Shown one piece after another: positions 8,828 to 17,405 of a DNA stretch of 64,000 bases; positions within the stretch are counted from its first letter, which is position 1; each line of letters opens with the position of its first letter. The position numbers and the translations under genes were made by a program. The DNA comes from DDH964 sp963763205 (GTDB lineage Bacteria > Desulfobacterota > Desulfuromonadia > Desulfuromonadales > DDH964), in the NCBI GenBank assembly GCA_963763205.1, contig CAVXNQ010000022.1, positions 186,001-250,000 on the forward strand, in the 5' to 3' direction. The notes under the pieces are model-generated. The model worked only from the letters and a program-made list of their open reading frames with translations, ran no database searches and was not told the origin of the DNA.

Positions 8828-9157
8828 ATGCGGTGGTCGGTTGAGTTTCTGGACGACGTGGTTGAGGAGGAATTCCATGCCCTCCCCGGGGATATGCAGG
8901 CGCGTTTTGTCCGTATATCCGAGTTGATCGAGGCTTATGGAATTGAACACGTGGGGATGCCCCATGTGCGCCACCTCGAAGGAAAACTCTGGGAAATGCG
9001 GGCGAAGGGCAAGGCCGGGATTTCCCGCGGGATCTACGTCGCGATCAGCGGCAGGCGGGTGGTGATTCTGCGAATCTTCGTAAAGAGAACTCAGAAAACG
9101 CCGAGGGCGGAAATTTGCCTGGCATTGGACCGGATGAAGGGGTTGCAAGATGGGTGA
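8828..9157 (+). CDS. RelE/HigB-type toxin (phage Gp49-like family)
   Basis: The 109-residue protein matches the Gp49-like HigB toxin family: EFLDDVVEEEFHALP near the start, then HVRHLEGKLWEMRAKGKAGISRGIY, then VVILRIFVKRTQKTP. HigB toxins are ribosome-dependent mRNA endonucleases that are neutralised by a helix-turn-helix antitoxin encoded downstream. The basic/aromatic residues of the active face (R and K around LWEMR and KRTQKTP) are present, so it may be active. It overlaps the antitoxin gene by 8 bp. GGAGG stands 5 nt before the ATG. Confidence 0.85.
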   Translation: MRWSVEFLDDVVEEEFHALPGDMQARFVRISELIEAYGIEHVGMPHVRHLEGKLWEMRAKGKAGISRGIYVAISGRRVVILRIFVKRTQKTPRAEICLALDRMKGLQDG

Positions 9158-9431
9158 AAAAATCGCACAGGTCAAAGAGGAACTTCTGGCCGATGAAGAA
9201 TTTCGGCGGGAATACGACTCGCTGGAAGAGGAGTTTTCCATTGCAGCGCAACTGATCGAAGCCCGGACCAAGGCGAACCTCACCCAGGAACAGGTTGCCC
9301 GGCGCATGGGCACGACGCAGTCGGTCGTTGCGCGGCTCGAATCGGGCCATCCGCTTCCGAGCCTCCGGAGTCTGAGGCGGTATGCATCGGCGGTGGGGAG
9401 CAAGGTGGAGATTCGGTTGGTGCGGGAATGA
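9150..9431 (+). CDS. HigA-type XRE antitoxin
   Basis: The 93-residue protein has an acidic N-terminal helix (EELLADEEFRREYDSLEEEF) and a C-terminal XRE helix-turn-helix (ANLTQEQVARRMGTTQSVVA, then RLESGHPLPSLRSLRRYA). It would neutralise the upstream HigB-like toxin and repress the operon. The order toxin then antitoxin is standard for higBA. The 8-bp overlap suggests coupled translation. Confidence 0.85.
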   Translation: MGEKIAQVKEELLADEEFRREYDSLEEEFSIAAQLIEARTKANLTQEQVARRMGTTQSVVARLESGHPLPSLRSLRRYASAVGSKVEIRLVRE

Positions 9432-9494
9432 ATTGAATATGGTATCCCCGGAACCCGAAGATGGGGTGCCCGGAAACCCGGTGGAGGAGGAGCC

Positions 9495-10499
9495 ATGTCC
9501 CTGCTTTATGCGATCGTGTTCAGCGGAAAAGTCGCAGAAGGGTGCAGCGAAGACGAGGTCAAGGCGAAGCTGGCGGAGAGCTTCGGTATGCCTCACGAAA
9601 AGGTTGGACGGATATTCACCGGCCGGCCGGTGGTGGTCAAGAGAGGTCTGAACCGGGAGGGCGCCGAAAGGTTCCAGCGGTTGTTTTCGGCCGCCGGAGC
9701 CATCGCCGAAATCCGGCCGGAAGCTCCGGCCGAACCGGCGCCCGAACCCTCGGCGCAGGCGCCCCTCGCGCCTCCCGCCGCACCGCCGGGCCGGCCGCAA
9801 GCCGTCGCCGTGCCGAGCGGATTCTGGAGACGGGTCGCAGCCTTCCTGGTCGATGTCCTGGTCCTGGCGATTCCCGGCTGGGTCATCGGCTGGGCCTTCT
9901 ACGAGCAACTGGTGCGGATCGGCCAGGCCGGCCGGCTGCTCGGGTTTGCTATCGCCCTGGGCTATTTTGCCCTTCTCAACAGTTCCATCGGCAACGGCCA
10001 GACCCTCGGCAAGCGGCTGCTGAAGATCCGGGTCGTCGATCTGCAGGGCGCCACCATCCCCCTGCACCGCTCGGCGCTCCGTTACCTCCTGCTGGGGCTG
10101 CCGTACTTCTGCAACGGCCTGCAGGTGAACCAGAGCAGCCTGTGGCTCGGCATCCTGCTGGCCGCGATTGTTTTCGGCCTGGGCGGCGGCATCCTCTACT
10201 TCTTCATCTGCAACCGCAACAACCGGCGCACGATCCACGACTTTGCCGCCGGCACCGTGGTCGTCAGGGCCGAGCCCGAGGCCGTGCCGCAGTTGCTACC
10301 GGTATGGCGCGGGCATTTCGTCATTCTCGCCCTCATTCTGGTCGGCCTGGGGGGCGCCGCCGCGCTGCTGGTTCCATCCCTCCTGAATAAGGAACCGTTT
10401 GCCAAAATGCTGGCGATACAGGAGGTATTGCAGAAGGAGCCGGATATCCATACCGTCGGGGTGGTGGACGGGGTTGTAACGTCCCCCCCTCTGTCATGA
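9495..10499 (+). pseudogene. RDD-domain membrane protein, 3' end cut by a transposon
   Basis: The N-terminal 75 residues form a small globular domain (LYAIVFSGKVAEGCSEDEVK), followed by a proline/alanine-rich linker (75-110) and an RDD domain with several membrane helices (FWRRVAAFLVDVLVLAIP, GQTLGKRLLKIRVVDLQG, RRTIHDFAAGTVVV). RDD proteins are inner-membrane proteins of unclear, possibly transport, function. After residue 327 (GVVDGV) the reading frame enters the transposon left end at 10474 and stops seven codons later. The membrane domain is complete, so the product may still fold, but the original C-terminus is lost. The ATG follows GGAGGAGGAGCC. Confidence 0.75.
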
Positions 10500-10586
10500 A
10501 GATGAAGGCCGCTTGTTCCGCGTACGTCCAGGGTGCGGATTGAAACTTTCCCTTGAACAGCTCGGTACGAATCTGCTGTAAACTTC

Positions 10587-10613
10587 GTCATTCTCCTTTA
10601 GTATCGCGGGACG
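10587..10613 (+). repeat. transposon internal end repeat, left
   Basis: GTCATTCTCCTTTAG, followed by a CGCGGGAC motif, is repeated in the same orientation near the right end (13706-13720), where further TTTAG/GCGGGA motifs occur up to 13790. These are candidate transposase binding sites. Confidence 0.5.
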
Positions 10614-10645
10614 GCCACGCCGATCACGATGTCAAGGAGATACGT

Positions 10646-11188
10646 ATGACGCTCATCCTGCCGGGGATCTTCTCCCTCGTTCAACACCTCAGCACCTTGC
10701 GAAGGGAGCCGGAGTCCTACCGCCCCGACAGATGTCCCTGCGGCCACACCAGGGTCTGGCGTCACGGTTGCTACACGAGGAAGGCAGACCGCAAAGACCT
10801 GGGCGAGCAGGGCCTGAACCCGGTGCCGATCCCCCGCTTCTACTGCCCGGAGTGCGGCTGCACCTGTTCGAGGCTGCCGGAGTGCATCCCGCCCCGAAGC
10901 TGGTACCTCTGGAAAGTGAGACAGGCCGTCTTCCTGCTGCTCCTGGCCGGCAACTCGTTGGGCCGCACAGCCGCGTCGAACGGCAGCCGGGTCAGCCGCA
11001 AGAGCATCAAGCGCTGGTGGCGGCGCTTGCACGATCACCATCCGAGCCTCTCGCTCAACCTGCTGCCCCACTTCCCCTGCCTGGGGCGACATGCAGGGTT
11101 CGCCGAATTTTGGCAGGCTTTGCTGGCGCTGCGTCCCCTGTCGTCGGCGATGGCCGTGTTGCACGCGGAGGGGGGCGCCGTCCCATGA
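10646..11188 (+). CDS. transposon-associated zinc-cluster protein (DUF6431-like)
   Basis: The 180-residue protein starts at an ATG 5 nt after AAGGAGA. It has two cysteine clusters, DRCPCGHTRVWRHGCYTRKA and YCPECGCTCSRLPECIPPRSW, followed by a helix-turn-helix-like stretch (SNGSRVSRKSIKRWWRRL). Proteins of this kind (DUF6431 as I recall it) accompany DDE/ExeA transposons in Geobacter relatives. They resemble the N-terminal zinc-finger and DNA-binding part of some transposases. The role is probably DNA end recognition or regulation, by inference. Confidence 0.6.
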   Translation: MTLILPGIFSLVQHLSTLRREPESYRPDRCPCGHTRVWRHGCYTRKADRKDLGEQGLNPVPIPRFYCPECGCTCSRLPECIPPRSWYLWKVRQAVFLLLLAGNSLGRTAASNGSRVSRKSIKRWWRRLHDHHPSLSLNLLPHFPCLGRHAGFAEFWQALLALRPLSSAMAVLHAEGGAVP

Positions 11189-11316
11189 TCCGCTCTTCCT
11201 GGAATGTTGAGAGACGCGGCTAAAGCTCGCCCTTGGCCACCCCACAGGCTTTGTCCCCTTATATTCCGTTGCGTTATGGTCTTTAATCGGGGTTATTTCC
11301 CTTAAAGGAGGCCATC

Positions 11317-12660
11317 ATGCAGCAGATTCACCCACATGCCCTGTTCCGACTCTCGGTGCTGGGACCGCTGGCAAGCCGGGACCGCCTGGAGAAGGGCGAT
11401 CTCAAGGCGCTCGTGCGCGAGCTCGCCGCCAGGAGCTACGCCATCCCCGACTCCCGCAGGTCTTTCATCGCCGAGAAGACCATCGAGGGGTGGTACTACG
11501 CCTGGAAGCGGGGAGGCATCGACGCGCTCACACCCAAGCCCCGGTCGGATCGGGGGACTTCCAAGATGACGGCGGCTCTCCAGGCAGCCGTCTGTGCGGC
11601 GAAGAAGGAGAATCCCGGACGTTCCTTGCGCACGATCCGGCAGTTGGTGGCCGCCTCCGGGCTCCCCGGCGCCACCAGGCTCTCCCGCTCCAGCATTCAT
11701 CGCCTATTGCAGCAAAGAGGGCTCTCCAACCTTCCGGGCAGCCAGGCTCAGCCGGTGGAGCACCGATCGTTCGTGGCCGCCCACGCCGGGGATATCTGGT
11801 ACGGCGACGTCATGCACGGCCCCAAGGTGCTGGTGAACGGCCGGCTGCGCAAGGTCTATCTCGTCTCCTTCATGGACGACGCCTCCCGGCTCATCACCCA
11901 CAGCGCCTTCTGCCCGGCGGAGACCGCCCTGGAGGTGGAGGGGGTACTGAAGCAGGCCCTTCTGAAGCGAGGGCTTCCGACCCGCCTGATCATCGATAAC
12001 GGCGCCGCCTACCGGGCGGCCACGATGCAGGCGGTCTGCGCCCGACTGGAGATCAGACTCGTCTACTGCCGGCCATATACGCCTGAATCGAAGGGGAAGC
12101 TCGAGCGCTGGCACCGGACCCTGCGCCAAGGCTTTCTGGGCGAGCTGGACATGGACAGGGTCCGCGACATCTTCGACCTCAACGCCCGGCTTTGGGCCTG
12201 GATCGAGGAGTGCTACCACAAGGTTCCGCACGGCGGCCTTGACGGGGTCACCCCCCTGGAGCGCTACCGGCAAGACCTTGTCAGGATCCGCCCCCTGGGG
12301 CCGTTTGCCTCCCGAATCGACGAACCCTTCCTGCACCGCTACGACCGGCTGGTCAGGAAGGACGGCACCGTGTCCTATGAAGGCGAGCGCTTCGAGGTCC
12401 CTTTCGAGCTGGTCGGCCAGAGCGTCAAGCTCGTGGTCGATCCGCACCGGCAGAAGGTGGTCGGCCTGGAATCCCTGAAGGGAGAGCCGCTGGGTCAGGC
12501 CACGCCCCTGGACGCCATCGCCAACTGCCGCCGCAAGAGAAGGAAAGCCCCCGCCGAAGTCGTCGCCGCTCGCAACGTCACCGGAGCCAACGCGGTGGAG
12601 TTGGCGCTGGAGCACCAGAGACGCAACCTCCTGGGCTGCCTGCCGCAAGAGGAGGCCTGA
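11317..12660 (+). CDS. DDE-type integrase/transposase (rve core)
   Basis: The 447-residue protein has N-terminal helix-turn-helix modules (EKTIEGWYYAWKRGGIDALT and the LSRSSIHRLLQQRG helix), an rve catalytic core and a Mu-type C-terminal beta barrel. Candidate catalytic acids are D in WYGDVMHGPK, D in LIIDNGAAY and E in TPESKGKLERWHR. It catalyses strand transfer of the element. AAAGGAGG lies 7 nt before the ATG. It is followed after 1 bp by the ATPase gene and is complete. Confidence 0.9.
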   Translation: MQQIHPHALFRLSVLGPLASRDRLEKGDLKALVRELAARSYAIPDSRRSFIAEKTIEGWYYAWKRGGIDALTPKPRSDRGTSKMTAALQAAVCAAKKENPGRSLRTIRQLVAASGLPGATRLSRSSIHRLLQQRGLSNLPGSQAQPVEHRSFVAAHAGDIWYGDVMHGPKVLVNGRLRKVYLVSFMDDASRLITHSAFCPAETALEVEGVLKQALLKRGLPTRLIIDNGAAYRAATMQAVCARLEIRLVYCRPYTPESKGKLERWHRTLRQGFLGELDMDRVRDIFDLNARLWAWIEECYHKVPHGGLDGVTPLERYRQDLVRIRPLGPFASRIDEPFLHRYDRLVRKDGTVSYEGERFEVPFELVGQSVKLVVDPHRQKVVGLESLKGEPLGQATPLDAIANCRRKRRKAPAEVVAARNVTGANAVELALEHQRRNLLGCLPQEEA

Positions 12661-12661
12661 T

Positions 12662-13456
12662 ATGTACCGCCAGCACTTCGGACTTACCTCGCAGCCGCTT
12701 GCCAAGGACGCGCGGGAGTTGTGGGACGACGGACCGATCGCGGCGCTCAGGGAGCGCTTCCAGTGGCTTCTGGAGAACCCGGGAGTGGCGGTTCTCACCG
12801 GCGAGCCCGGCGTCGGCAAGACCTCGGCGCTACGCCTGATCGCCGACGGCCTCAACCCGCACCGCTACAAGGTCATCTACATGTCCGAGACCGACTTCGG
12901 CCGCATGGACATCTACCGCCAGTTGGCCCTCTCGCTGGGACTGGACGCCGCCTTCCGGCGCTCGCAGCTGTGGCGCGACATCAAGGCGAAGATATTGGAG
13001 CTTGCCGACGGCAAGCACGTCCTTCCGGTGTGGATCATCGACGAGGCGCAAAATCTGCCGCCGGACTTCTTCAGGGACTTCCCGGCCTTCCTTAATTTCG
13101 CCTTCGACTCCAGGGACCTCATGACCGTCTGGTTCGTCGGCCATCCGAGCCTTGGTCAGCTGTTGACCAAGGCACCCTTCGCGGCGCTGGCCAGTCGCGT
13201 GCACCTGCGCATGCAGTTCGAGGCGGTCAAGGGGCGCGAGCGCTTCGCCAGCCTGATCCGGCACGGGCTGCAAAGCGCCGGCTGCACCCAGACCATCCTC
13301 TCCGACTCAGGTCTCGAACTGCTGCTCCAGGGCTCCCAAGGGATACCGCGCACGGCCGGACTGATCCTGAGGACCGCCATGCGGCTGGCCGTCCCCAAGG
13401 GACTCAACCACCTGCCGGACGAGCTACTGAAGGACGCCATGGAGGAGCTGAAATGA
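12662..13456 (+). CDS. ExeA/TniB-like AAA ATPase of the transposon
   Basis: The 264-residue AAA protein begins MYRQHFGLTSQPLAKD, the usual start of ExeA-family ATPases. It has Walker A GEPGVGKTSA, Walker B PVWIIDEAQNLP and a sensor region (VWFVGHPSLGQLL). In Mu, Tn5053 and Tn7-like elements such ATPases (MuB, TniB, TnsC) select target DNA and activate the DDE transposase. It is complete and coupled to the genes on both sides (1-bp gap upstream, ATGA overlap downstream). Confidence 0.9.
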   Translation: MYRQHFGLTSQPLAKDARELWDDGPIAALRERFQWLLENPGVAVLTGEPGVGKTSALRLIADGLNPHRYKVIYMSETDFGRMDIYRQLALSLGLDAAFRRSQLWRDIKAKILELADGKHVLPVWIIDEAQNLPPDFFRDFPAFLNFAFDSRDLMTVWFVGHPSLGQLLTKAPFAALASRVHLRMQFEAVKGRERFASLIRHGLQSAGCTQTILSDSGLELLLQGSQGIPRTAGLILRTAMRLAVPKGLNHLPDELLKDAMEELK

Positions 13457-13677
13457 AAAAAGGGGACTCCCCAGTAATGATCGTTTATCCGCCCGACGAC
13501 CTTTCCGACGAAACCATCTGCGCCCTGTCGGAGTTCCTGCACGAGATCTGTCGGGCCTTCGAGCAGCACTACCACAGGCGGATCGCCCGGCACGGCAACG
13601 TGCTGGAGAGGGATGCGCGGGACCGGGTGTACACCGGGCATCCTAATGAAACGCGGGACGGCGAGGAGCCGTTCTGA
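13453..13677 (+). CDS. small transposon-encoded protein
   Basis: The 74-residue acidic protein overlaps the ATPase gene by 4 bp (ATGA), so it is probably translationally coupled and part of the element. It is mostly helical, for example ALSEFLHEICRAFEQHYHRR. I recognise no domain. A position directly after the target-selection ATPase suggests an accessory transposition factor, which is an inference from gene order only. Confidence 0.6.
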   Translation: MKKGDSPVMIVYPPDDLSDETICALSEFLHEICRAFEQHYHRRIARHGNVLERDARDRVYTGHPNETRDGEEPF

Positions 13678-13705
13678 CTTAAGCGTCCCGGGCTGTTTCA
13701 GGGGT

Positions 13706-13796
13706 GTCATTCTCCTTTAGCAGCCTGGGACAACCCCGCCCGTTTCACCTAAAATACCGCGGGAAAACATTCCTGATTTAGCGCGGGACGTAACAA
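13706..13796 (+). repeat. transposon right end with repeated motifs
   Basis: This stretch contains the second copy of GTCATTCTCCTTTAG, then TAAAATACCGCGGGA, and the terminal TTTAGCGCGGGACGTAACAA. Repeated TTTAG plus GCGGGA motifs suggest several transposase binding sites at this end. Confidence 0.5.
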
Positions 13797-13797
13797 G

Positions 13798-13941
13798 CAG
13801 GAGCGGGGCGATTTCCGGGCGATGGCCGAGAAGCAGGGCCCGGAGCGGGAGGAGGATGATCGGGGCGACTTCGCGGCGATGGCGGCTCAGGCCGGGCAGC
13901 GGGCTCCGGAAGAGGAAGAGGATGAGCAGCGGCAGCGGTGA
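13798..13941 (+). pseudogene. 3' fragment of an interrupted gene with acidic DF-x-A-M-A repeats
   Basis: Directly after the transposon right end an open frame of 47 codons runs to a TGA. It shows two similar units, RGDFRAMAEKQGPEREEDD and RGDFAAMAAQAGQRAPEEEE. A third related unit, REDFEALARGPG, ends at 14164 in another frame, so one more frame break may lie between them. It has no visible start. It does not obviously continue the RDD gene on the other side of the transposon, so a deletion may have accompanied insertion. The family is unknown. Confidence 0.35.
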
Positions 13942-14180
13942 CGGTCATCCCCGCTGGCGGCGCCGGCGGCCTGATCCGGAGATCGGGCCGCCGGGGCTTT
14001 CAGGGGGGCACTCGGAGGCGGCGCGGGTCGCGGGCATGGTGACTCGAGGGAGGGAGGAGGATCCTGTGGAGGCCTCCGGTAGGGAGGATTTTGAGGCACT
14101 GGCGCGGGGGCCCGGGGATGCGGGGCGGGAGGGGGAGCAGTTGGAGGCCGGGGTTGGGGAATGAAGCATGTCTAAGCATA
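13942..14180. other. GC-rich stretch, probable remnant coding DNA
   Basis: An open frame ending at 14164 carries one more acidic DF-x-A repeat (codons near 14085-14115), but I see no convincing start or ribosome binding site. The composition changes sharply at about 14170, from very GC-rich to AT-rich. Confidence 0.3.
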
Positions 14181-14765
14181 TTATTGTCGGTCACCTTCAT
14201 CGATTTGAACAAGTCGCCCATTTTTAAATGTCAAAATCAATAAAAACTTCCCTGGTCCAGGACTATATGTCCATTGTTCAACCTTGACTTCCCTTGCTGT
14301 GTGTTTCCCGTTTTCGTCTGATATTGGTTCTTTTTCCAAAGAAACTATCTCTTTTGTTATCGGCTCACCATAAATTCTCAATATATTTGCTTGAGTATCC
14401 CCAATTGAGAAATGAAAGTCTTTTTTATATTCCTCGGATGGGTTAACCCTCTCTCCATCTTCAATACTAATGAGTTTTCCTTCTTTAAATGTCAATATTT
14501 TCAACAATTGATTATTCCCTTGGTTGTAAGTCCACTGCTCCTCCACACTTGTGCTTGAAATATTTTTCTTCTTGGTGTTTTCACGAACATTGTCAACAGA
14601 AATTAAATTTTCAAAAAATGGTTTTCCGCATTTCAACAAAACTTCTGCTTTTGTATCACCAATTGAAACCAACTTATCATCGCACCTCATTGCATATAAA
14701 TTTGAATAAAAAAAAGAAATGGCAATTAGGTTTAATATCCAACTATAGTTAAAAATATTTTTCAT
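14181..14765 (-). CDS. secreted DUF2845-type protein with two repeats
   Basis: The 194-residue protein has a signal peptide (NIFNYSWILNLIAISFFY, cleavage near SNLYA) and two related units. The first has MRCDDKLVSIGDTKAEVLLK and the second FHFSIGDTQANILRIYGEP, each followed by EQWTY and LxILTFKxGxL. The motif matches my recollection of DUF2845, periplasmic proteins with a SmpA/OmlA-like fold. I started at the ATG at 14765 with GGAG upstream; a TTG start four codons earlier is less likely. Base composition is much more AT-rich than the core genes, which suggests horizontal transfer. Function unknown. Confidence 0.7.
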   Translation of the reverse strand: MKNIFNYSWILNLIAISFFYSNLYAMRCDDKLVSIGDTKAEVLLKCGKPFFENLISVDNVRENTKKKNISSTSVEEQWTYNQGNNQLLKILTFKEGKLISIEDGERVNPSEEYKKDFHFSIGDTQANILRIYGEPITKEIVSLEKEPISDENGKHTAREVKVEQWTYSPGPGKFLLILTFKNGRLVQIDEGDRQ

Positions 14766-14872
14766 AATTTTCTCCAAATTATCAATTAAAACGTTGTTAA
14801 CATCGATAAATTACTAAAATGACAATTCGAAAACACAAAAACTTTTTTACTAAATTAAATCATTATTCTTAA

Positions 14873-14900
14873 GGGCGCCCCCAGTCCTGCTGGGGCGCCC
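14873..14900 (-). terminator. GC-rich hairpin downstream of the beta-repeat gene
   Basis: An 11-bp stem, GGGCGCCCC..AG / CT..GGGGCGCCC, stands in otherwise AT-rich DNA between the ends of two minus-strand transcription units. It has only a weak T-tract on the minus strand, so terminator function is probable rather than certain. Confidence 0.55.
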
Positions 14901-14996
14901 CTCAGAACATCCTATGCTTATTAATACTATTCATCTCGCTTTTATCTCTGAATAAATATTAGCAACACTCAAAATTGGTGGCAATATAAATAATTG

Positions 14997-16190
14997 TCAG
15001 CATCCTGGTGTTGAAATTACCTGCTGTGTTCGGTCGATTATTTTTGAATATCCTGATGAATTTCCACTAACCCAGTTATAGCAGATTTCCAGACCAGGAT
15101 ATCCATCGTAATTATAAATATTAATTATTGTAAAATCTGCGTCTATTTCATATGTTTTTCTCGTTCTATATCTATCATGGATAATATCGATGCCATTTTG
15201 GCCATATGCATTTACCCAGACCAATATTACATCATTTCCATCATTCCCATCTGTATCAACCAAGCTGTTTATCGTAAAATCTTTGTCAAGCTCATATATG
15301 TTTTTCACTTTTGTGCTATCATGAATAACATATATTCCATTTTGGTTATATGTATTAGCCCACACTACAACAATTTCATCCCCAACGAGATTGTCAGTGT
15401 TACTTAATCCATTAATAGAAAAGTCAACATCTAGTTCGTATGTGTTTTTAGTTTTTGAGCTATCATGTATAACATAAATTCCAGATTGGCCCTGAACTGT
15501 GGTCCAGATCAACACTATTTCTTTTCCGCTAATATTATCTGTTTCCCCTAATCCATTAATAGAAAAGTTTTGATCTAACTCGTATGTGTATTTCGTTTTT
15601 GACTTATCGTGAATTGTATATATACCATTTTGCCCATATGAATTAACCCAAACAACAACAATCTCATCGCCTGCCACACCATCAGTATCCGCCACACAAT
15701 TTATAGAAAAATCATTATTGAGTTGGTATACATTTGAAACCTTAGATAGGTCATGAACTACATCAATCCCCGTTTGTCCGTATGAATTCACCCAAGTAAC
15801 TACGATCTCTTTTCCACCATTTCCGTCACAATCGACAACCGTATTAATTGAAAAACTACGGTTTTGCTGATATGAATTGGTCGTCTTCGTATTGTCGTGA
15901 ATAACATCAATTGCACTCTGACTGCCTGATGTCCATATTACTATTATTTCATTCCCAGCAACATTATCCAAATCTATAATACTATTTATGGCTATACTTT
16001 TATTGCTGTAACTATAAATATAATTTTGACCTGTTCTTGGATGGTAAATACTAATTTGTGCAGTAGTTGTAGTTATAGTTTCCGTATACCCATCGCCATC
16101 AGTATCGGAATAATAAGTACTGGCCCTACCAACTCCAACACCAAAAACAAAAATAAAAAGTAAAATAACAGAAGAATATAAATATTTCAT
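14997..16190 (-). CDS. secreted FG-GAP/VCBS-like repeat protein (beta-propeller)
   Basis: The 397-residue protein has a signal peptide (residues 1-23, YLYSSVILLFIFVFGVGVG) and then about seven repeats of 43-45 residues. Each has the form xFSINxLxDTDGxxGxEIVV, followed by WVNSYGQxGIYVIHD and a linker with SKTKNTYELD. The Asp-rich DTDGxxG part resembles calcium-binding FG-GAP or VCBS loops, and the number of repeats would close a seven-bladed propeller. I see no catalytic domain and no anchor. GGAGG precedes the ATG. The DNA is AT-rich like its neighbours. A surface or extracellular binding role is inferred. Confidence 0.7.
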   Translation of the reverse strand: MKYLYSSVILLFIFVFGVGVGRASTYYSDTDGDGYTETITTTTAQISIYHPRTGQNYIYSYSNKSIAINSIIDLDNVAGNEIIVIWTSGSQSAIDVIHDNTKTTNSYQQNRSFSINTVVDCDGNGGKEIVVTWVNSYGQTGIDVVHDLSKVSNVYQLNNDFSINCVADTDGVAGDEIVVVWVNSYGQNGIYTIHDKSKTKYTYELDQNFSINGLGETDNISGKEIVLIWTTVQGQSGIYVIHDSSKTKNTYELDVDFSINGLSNTDNLVGDEIVVVWANTYNQNGIYVIHDSTKVKNIYELDKDFTINSLVDTDGNDGNDVILVWVNAYGQNGIDIIHDRYRTRKTYEIDADFTIINIYNYDGYPGLEICYNWVSGNSSGYSKIIDRTQQVISTPGC

Positions 16191-16214
16191 TAGCTAATCC
16201 TCCATTCATTATAG

Positions 16215-16517
16215 TTAATTTGATTTTTTATTATTAATTCTAGTATTATTTTTGTTTATGCCACTTTCAAAACTGTCATTTGTTAAAGTACCAGACTTGT
16301 CACCTTTTTTATTTTCAAAATATGATCCGTTTTTTTTCTTAAATAACTCAACATTGTCATATTCAGACATTACTACTGTATTAGGTGCTCCATTATTGCC
16401 AATGCTTGATATCTGCGGATAACTTTCATTATTTTCAATAATGTCTGATGAATATGATTTATCGACACAAACACACAAAAACAACACCATAAATACTACT
16501 GAAAACTTGATAATCAT
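16215..16517 (-). CDS. small secreted protein, unknown
   Basis: The 100-residue protein has a signal peptide (IIKFSVVFMVLFLCVCV, cleavage after SYSS) and a hydrophilic Asn/Ser/Lys-rich mature part with no cysteine. AAGGAGAAAAT precedes the ATG. It lies 24 bp upstream of the beta-repeat gene on the same strand and shares its AT-rich composition, so the two are probably one operon. No family recognised. Confidence 0.55.
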   Translation of the reverse strand: MIIKFSVVFMVLFLCVCVDKSYSSDIIENNESYPQISSIGNNGAPNTVVMSEYDNVELFKKKNGSYFENKKGDKSGTLTNDSFESGINKNNTRINNKKSN

Positions 16518-16851
16518 ATTTTCTCCTTTTATAAATATAAAAAACGGTGATTTTAATCACAATTTATTCGAGTCACGCCCAATAAATGGCGGGCCTCTTT
16601 CGGGTTTCAAAAAGAACACCTTAATTCGATTAAATCGATTATCAGAGGCATTGAACATACATATCTTCAGAACTCTTTTTGGTTCAGCATTAGCCATCCC
16701 CCCTCCTCTCATTGCCTCCAACTTGAAAAATGCCTAACAGAAAATAATTGACCGACGAGGGCACTAATTTTGAGACATCTTATTATAGGTTTCTTATATT
16801 TTTCTCACTGCTCGCCAGAACAAGAAATTATTTCTGATTGGATGAGCACTC
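16518..16851. other. AT-rich intergenic region
   Basis: I see no credible gene here. It must hold the minus-strand promoter for the secreted-protein genes at 14997-16517. Base composition shifts back to GC-rich at about 16850. Confidence 0.4.
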
Positions 16852-17405
16852 TTATCTCGGCCCCCGTTCCCATTCCTCCTCTCGCTCTTGATCTGCATCC
16901 TCCTTCGCCGGCGCGGCTCGATCCTTGATCCGCCGGAAATCCTCCCGATCCGGGTTGATCTCTCGTTTCGTGTCCCCCTCGACATCCTGGAGCGATTTTG
17001 TTTCTTCCTGGGCCTGCTCCCGATCGAACAATCTCCTCCCCTCAATTTCCTGAATTTCCCCCTGCAGCTGGGCAGCCCGGTGGTCAGGCACCTGGTCCTG
17101 ATCAGGGCGCTCGAGCTGCGACATTAGCCGGCCGTCGTTCATGTCCATCCGGCGCCAGTAGTTGACATGCCGGCTGGTGCTGGTGTCCTTTTGATACTGC
17201 TCCTCGAGCTCCTGCTTTTTTGCCTGCCACTCGTCCAGATAGCCAACCGCCTCTTTCTCCGCCGGTGACATTTGGTCTTTGGCTGGCATTTGCTTCCTGG
17301 CCGTCTTGATCGTTTCGTAAAATTCCTGGCGGCTCTCATTGCGGCCTTCGTTAAGCCGCTCCCGCTGTGCCTTCGGGGCGGCCCCGAGGGCCGTATCGAG
17401 GGGAC
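16852..17405 (-). pseudogene. charged coiled-coil protein, 5' end removed by REP-type transposase insertion
   Basis: An open frame of about 184 codons ends at 16852. An internal ATG at 17289 gives 145 residues, but the frame continues upstream through LDTALGAAPKAQRERLNEG to the transposase element border at about 17405 without a start. This suggests that only the 3' part of a longer gene remains. The sequence is very charged and helical (AEKEAVGYLDEWQAKKQELE, DREQAQEETKSLQDVEGDTK). I recognise no domain. Its end (DREDFRRIKDRAAPAKEDAD) vaguely recalls the acidic DF repeats at 13.8 kb. Confidence 0.5.

Larger units (their letters stand above)
10474..13796 (+). mobile_element. 3.3-kb four-gene DDE/AAA transposon
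   Basis: Near-perfect 12-bp terminal inverted repeats bound the element: TTGTAACGTCCC at 10474-10485 and its inverted partner GGGACGTAACAA at 13785-13796 (11 of 12 match, ends of the TG...CA type). Inside are four genes in one direction: a zinc-cluster protein, a DDE integrase, an ExeA/TniB-like ATPase and a 74-aa protein. DDE plus AAA ATPase is the plan of the Mu/Tn5053/Tn7-like transposons. A 15-bp direct repeat, GTCATTCTCCTTTAG, lies inside both ends (10587 and 13706). I could not see a target-site duplication. It interrupts the RDD gene. Confidence 0.8.

Noticed and set aside
10474..13796. The DDE/AAA element as a CRISPR-associated or Tn7 transposon
   Set aside because: No TnsA, TniQ/TnsD or Cas genes; only the DDE protein, ATPase and two small accessory proteins are present.
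14997..16190. The AT-rich repeat region as a nucleotide tandem repeat or CRISPR
   Set aside because: Repeats are at the protein level (about 43-45 residues per unit) with diverged DNA and an intact frame with signal peptide.
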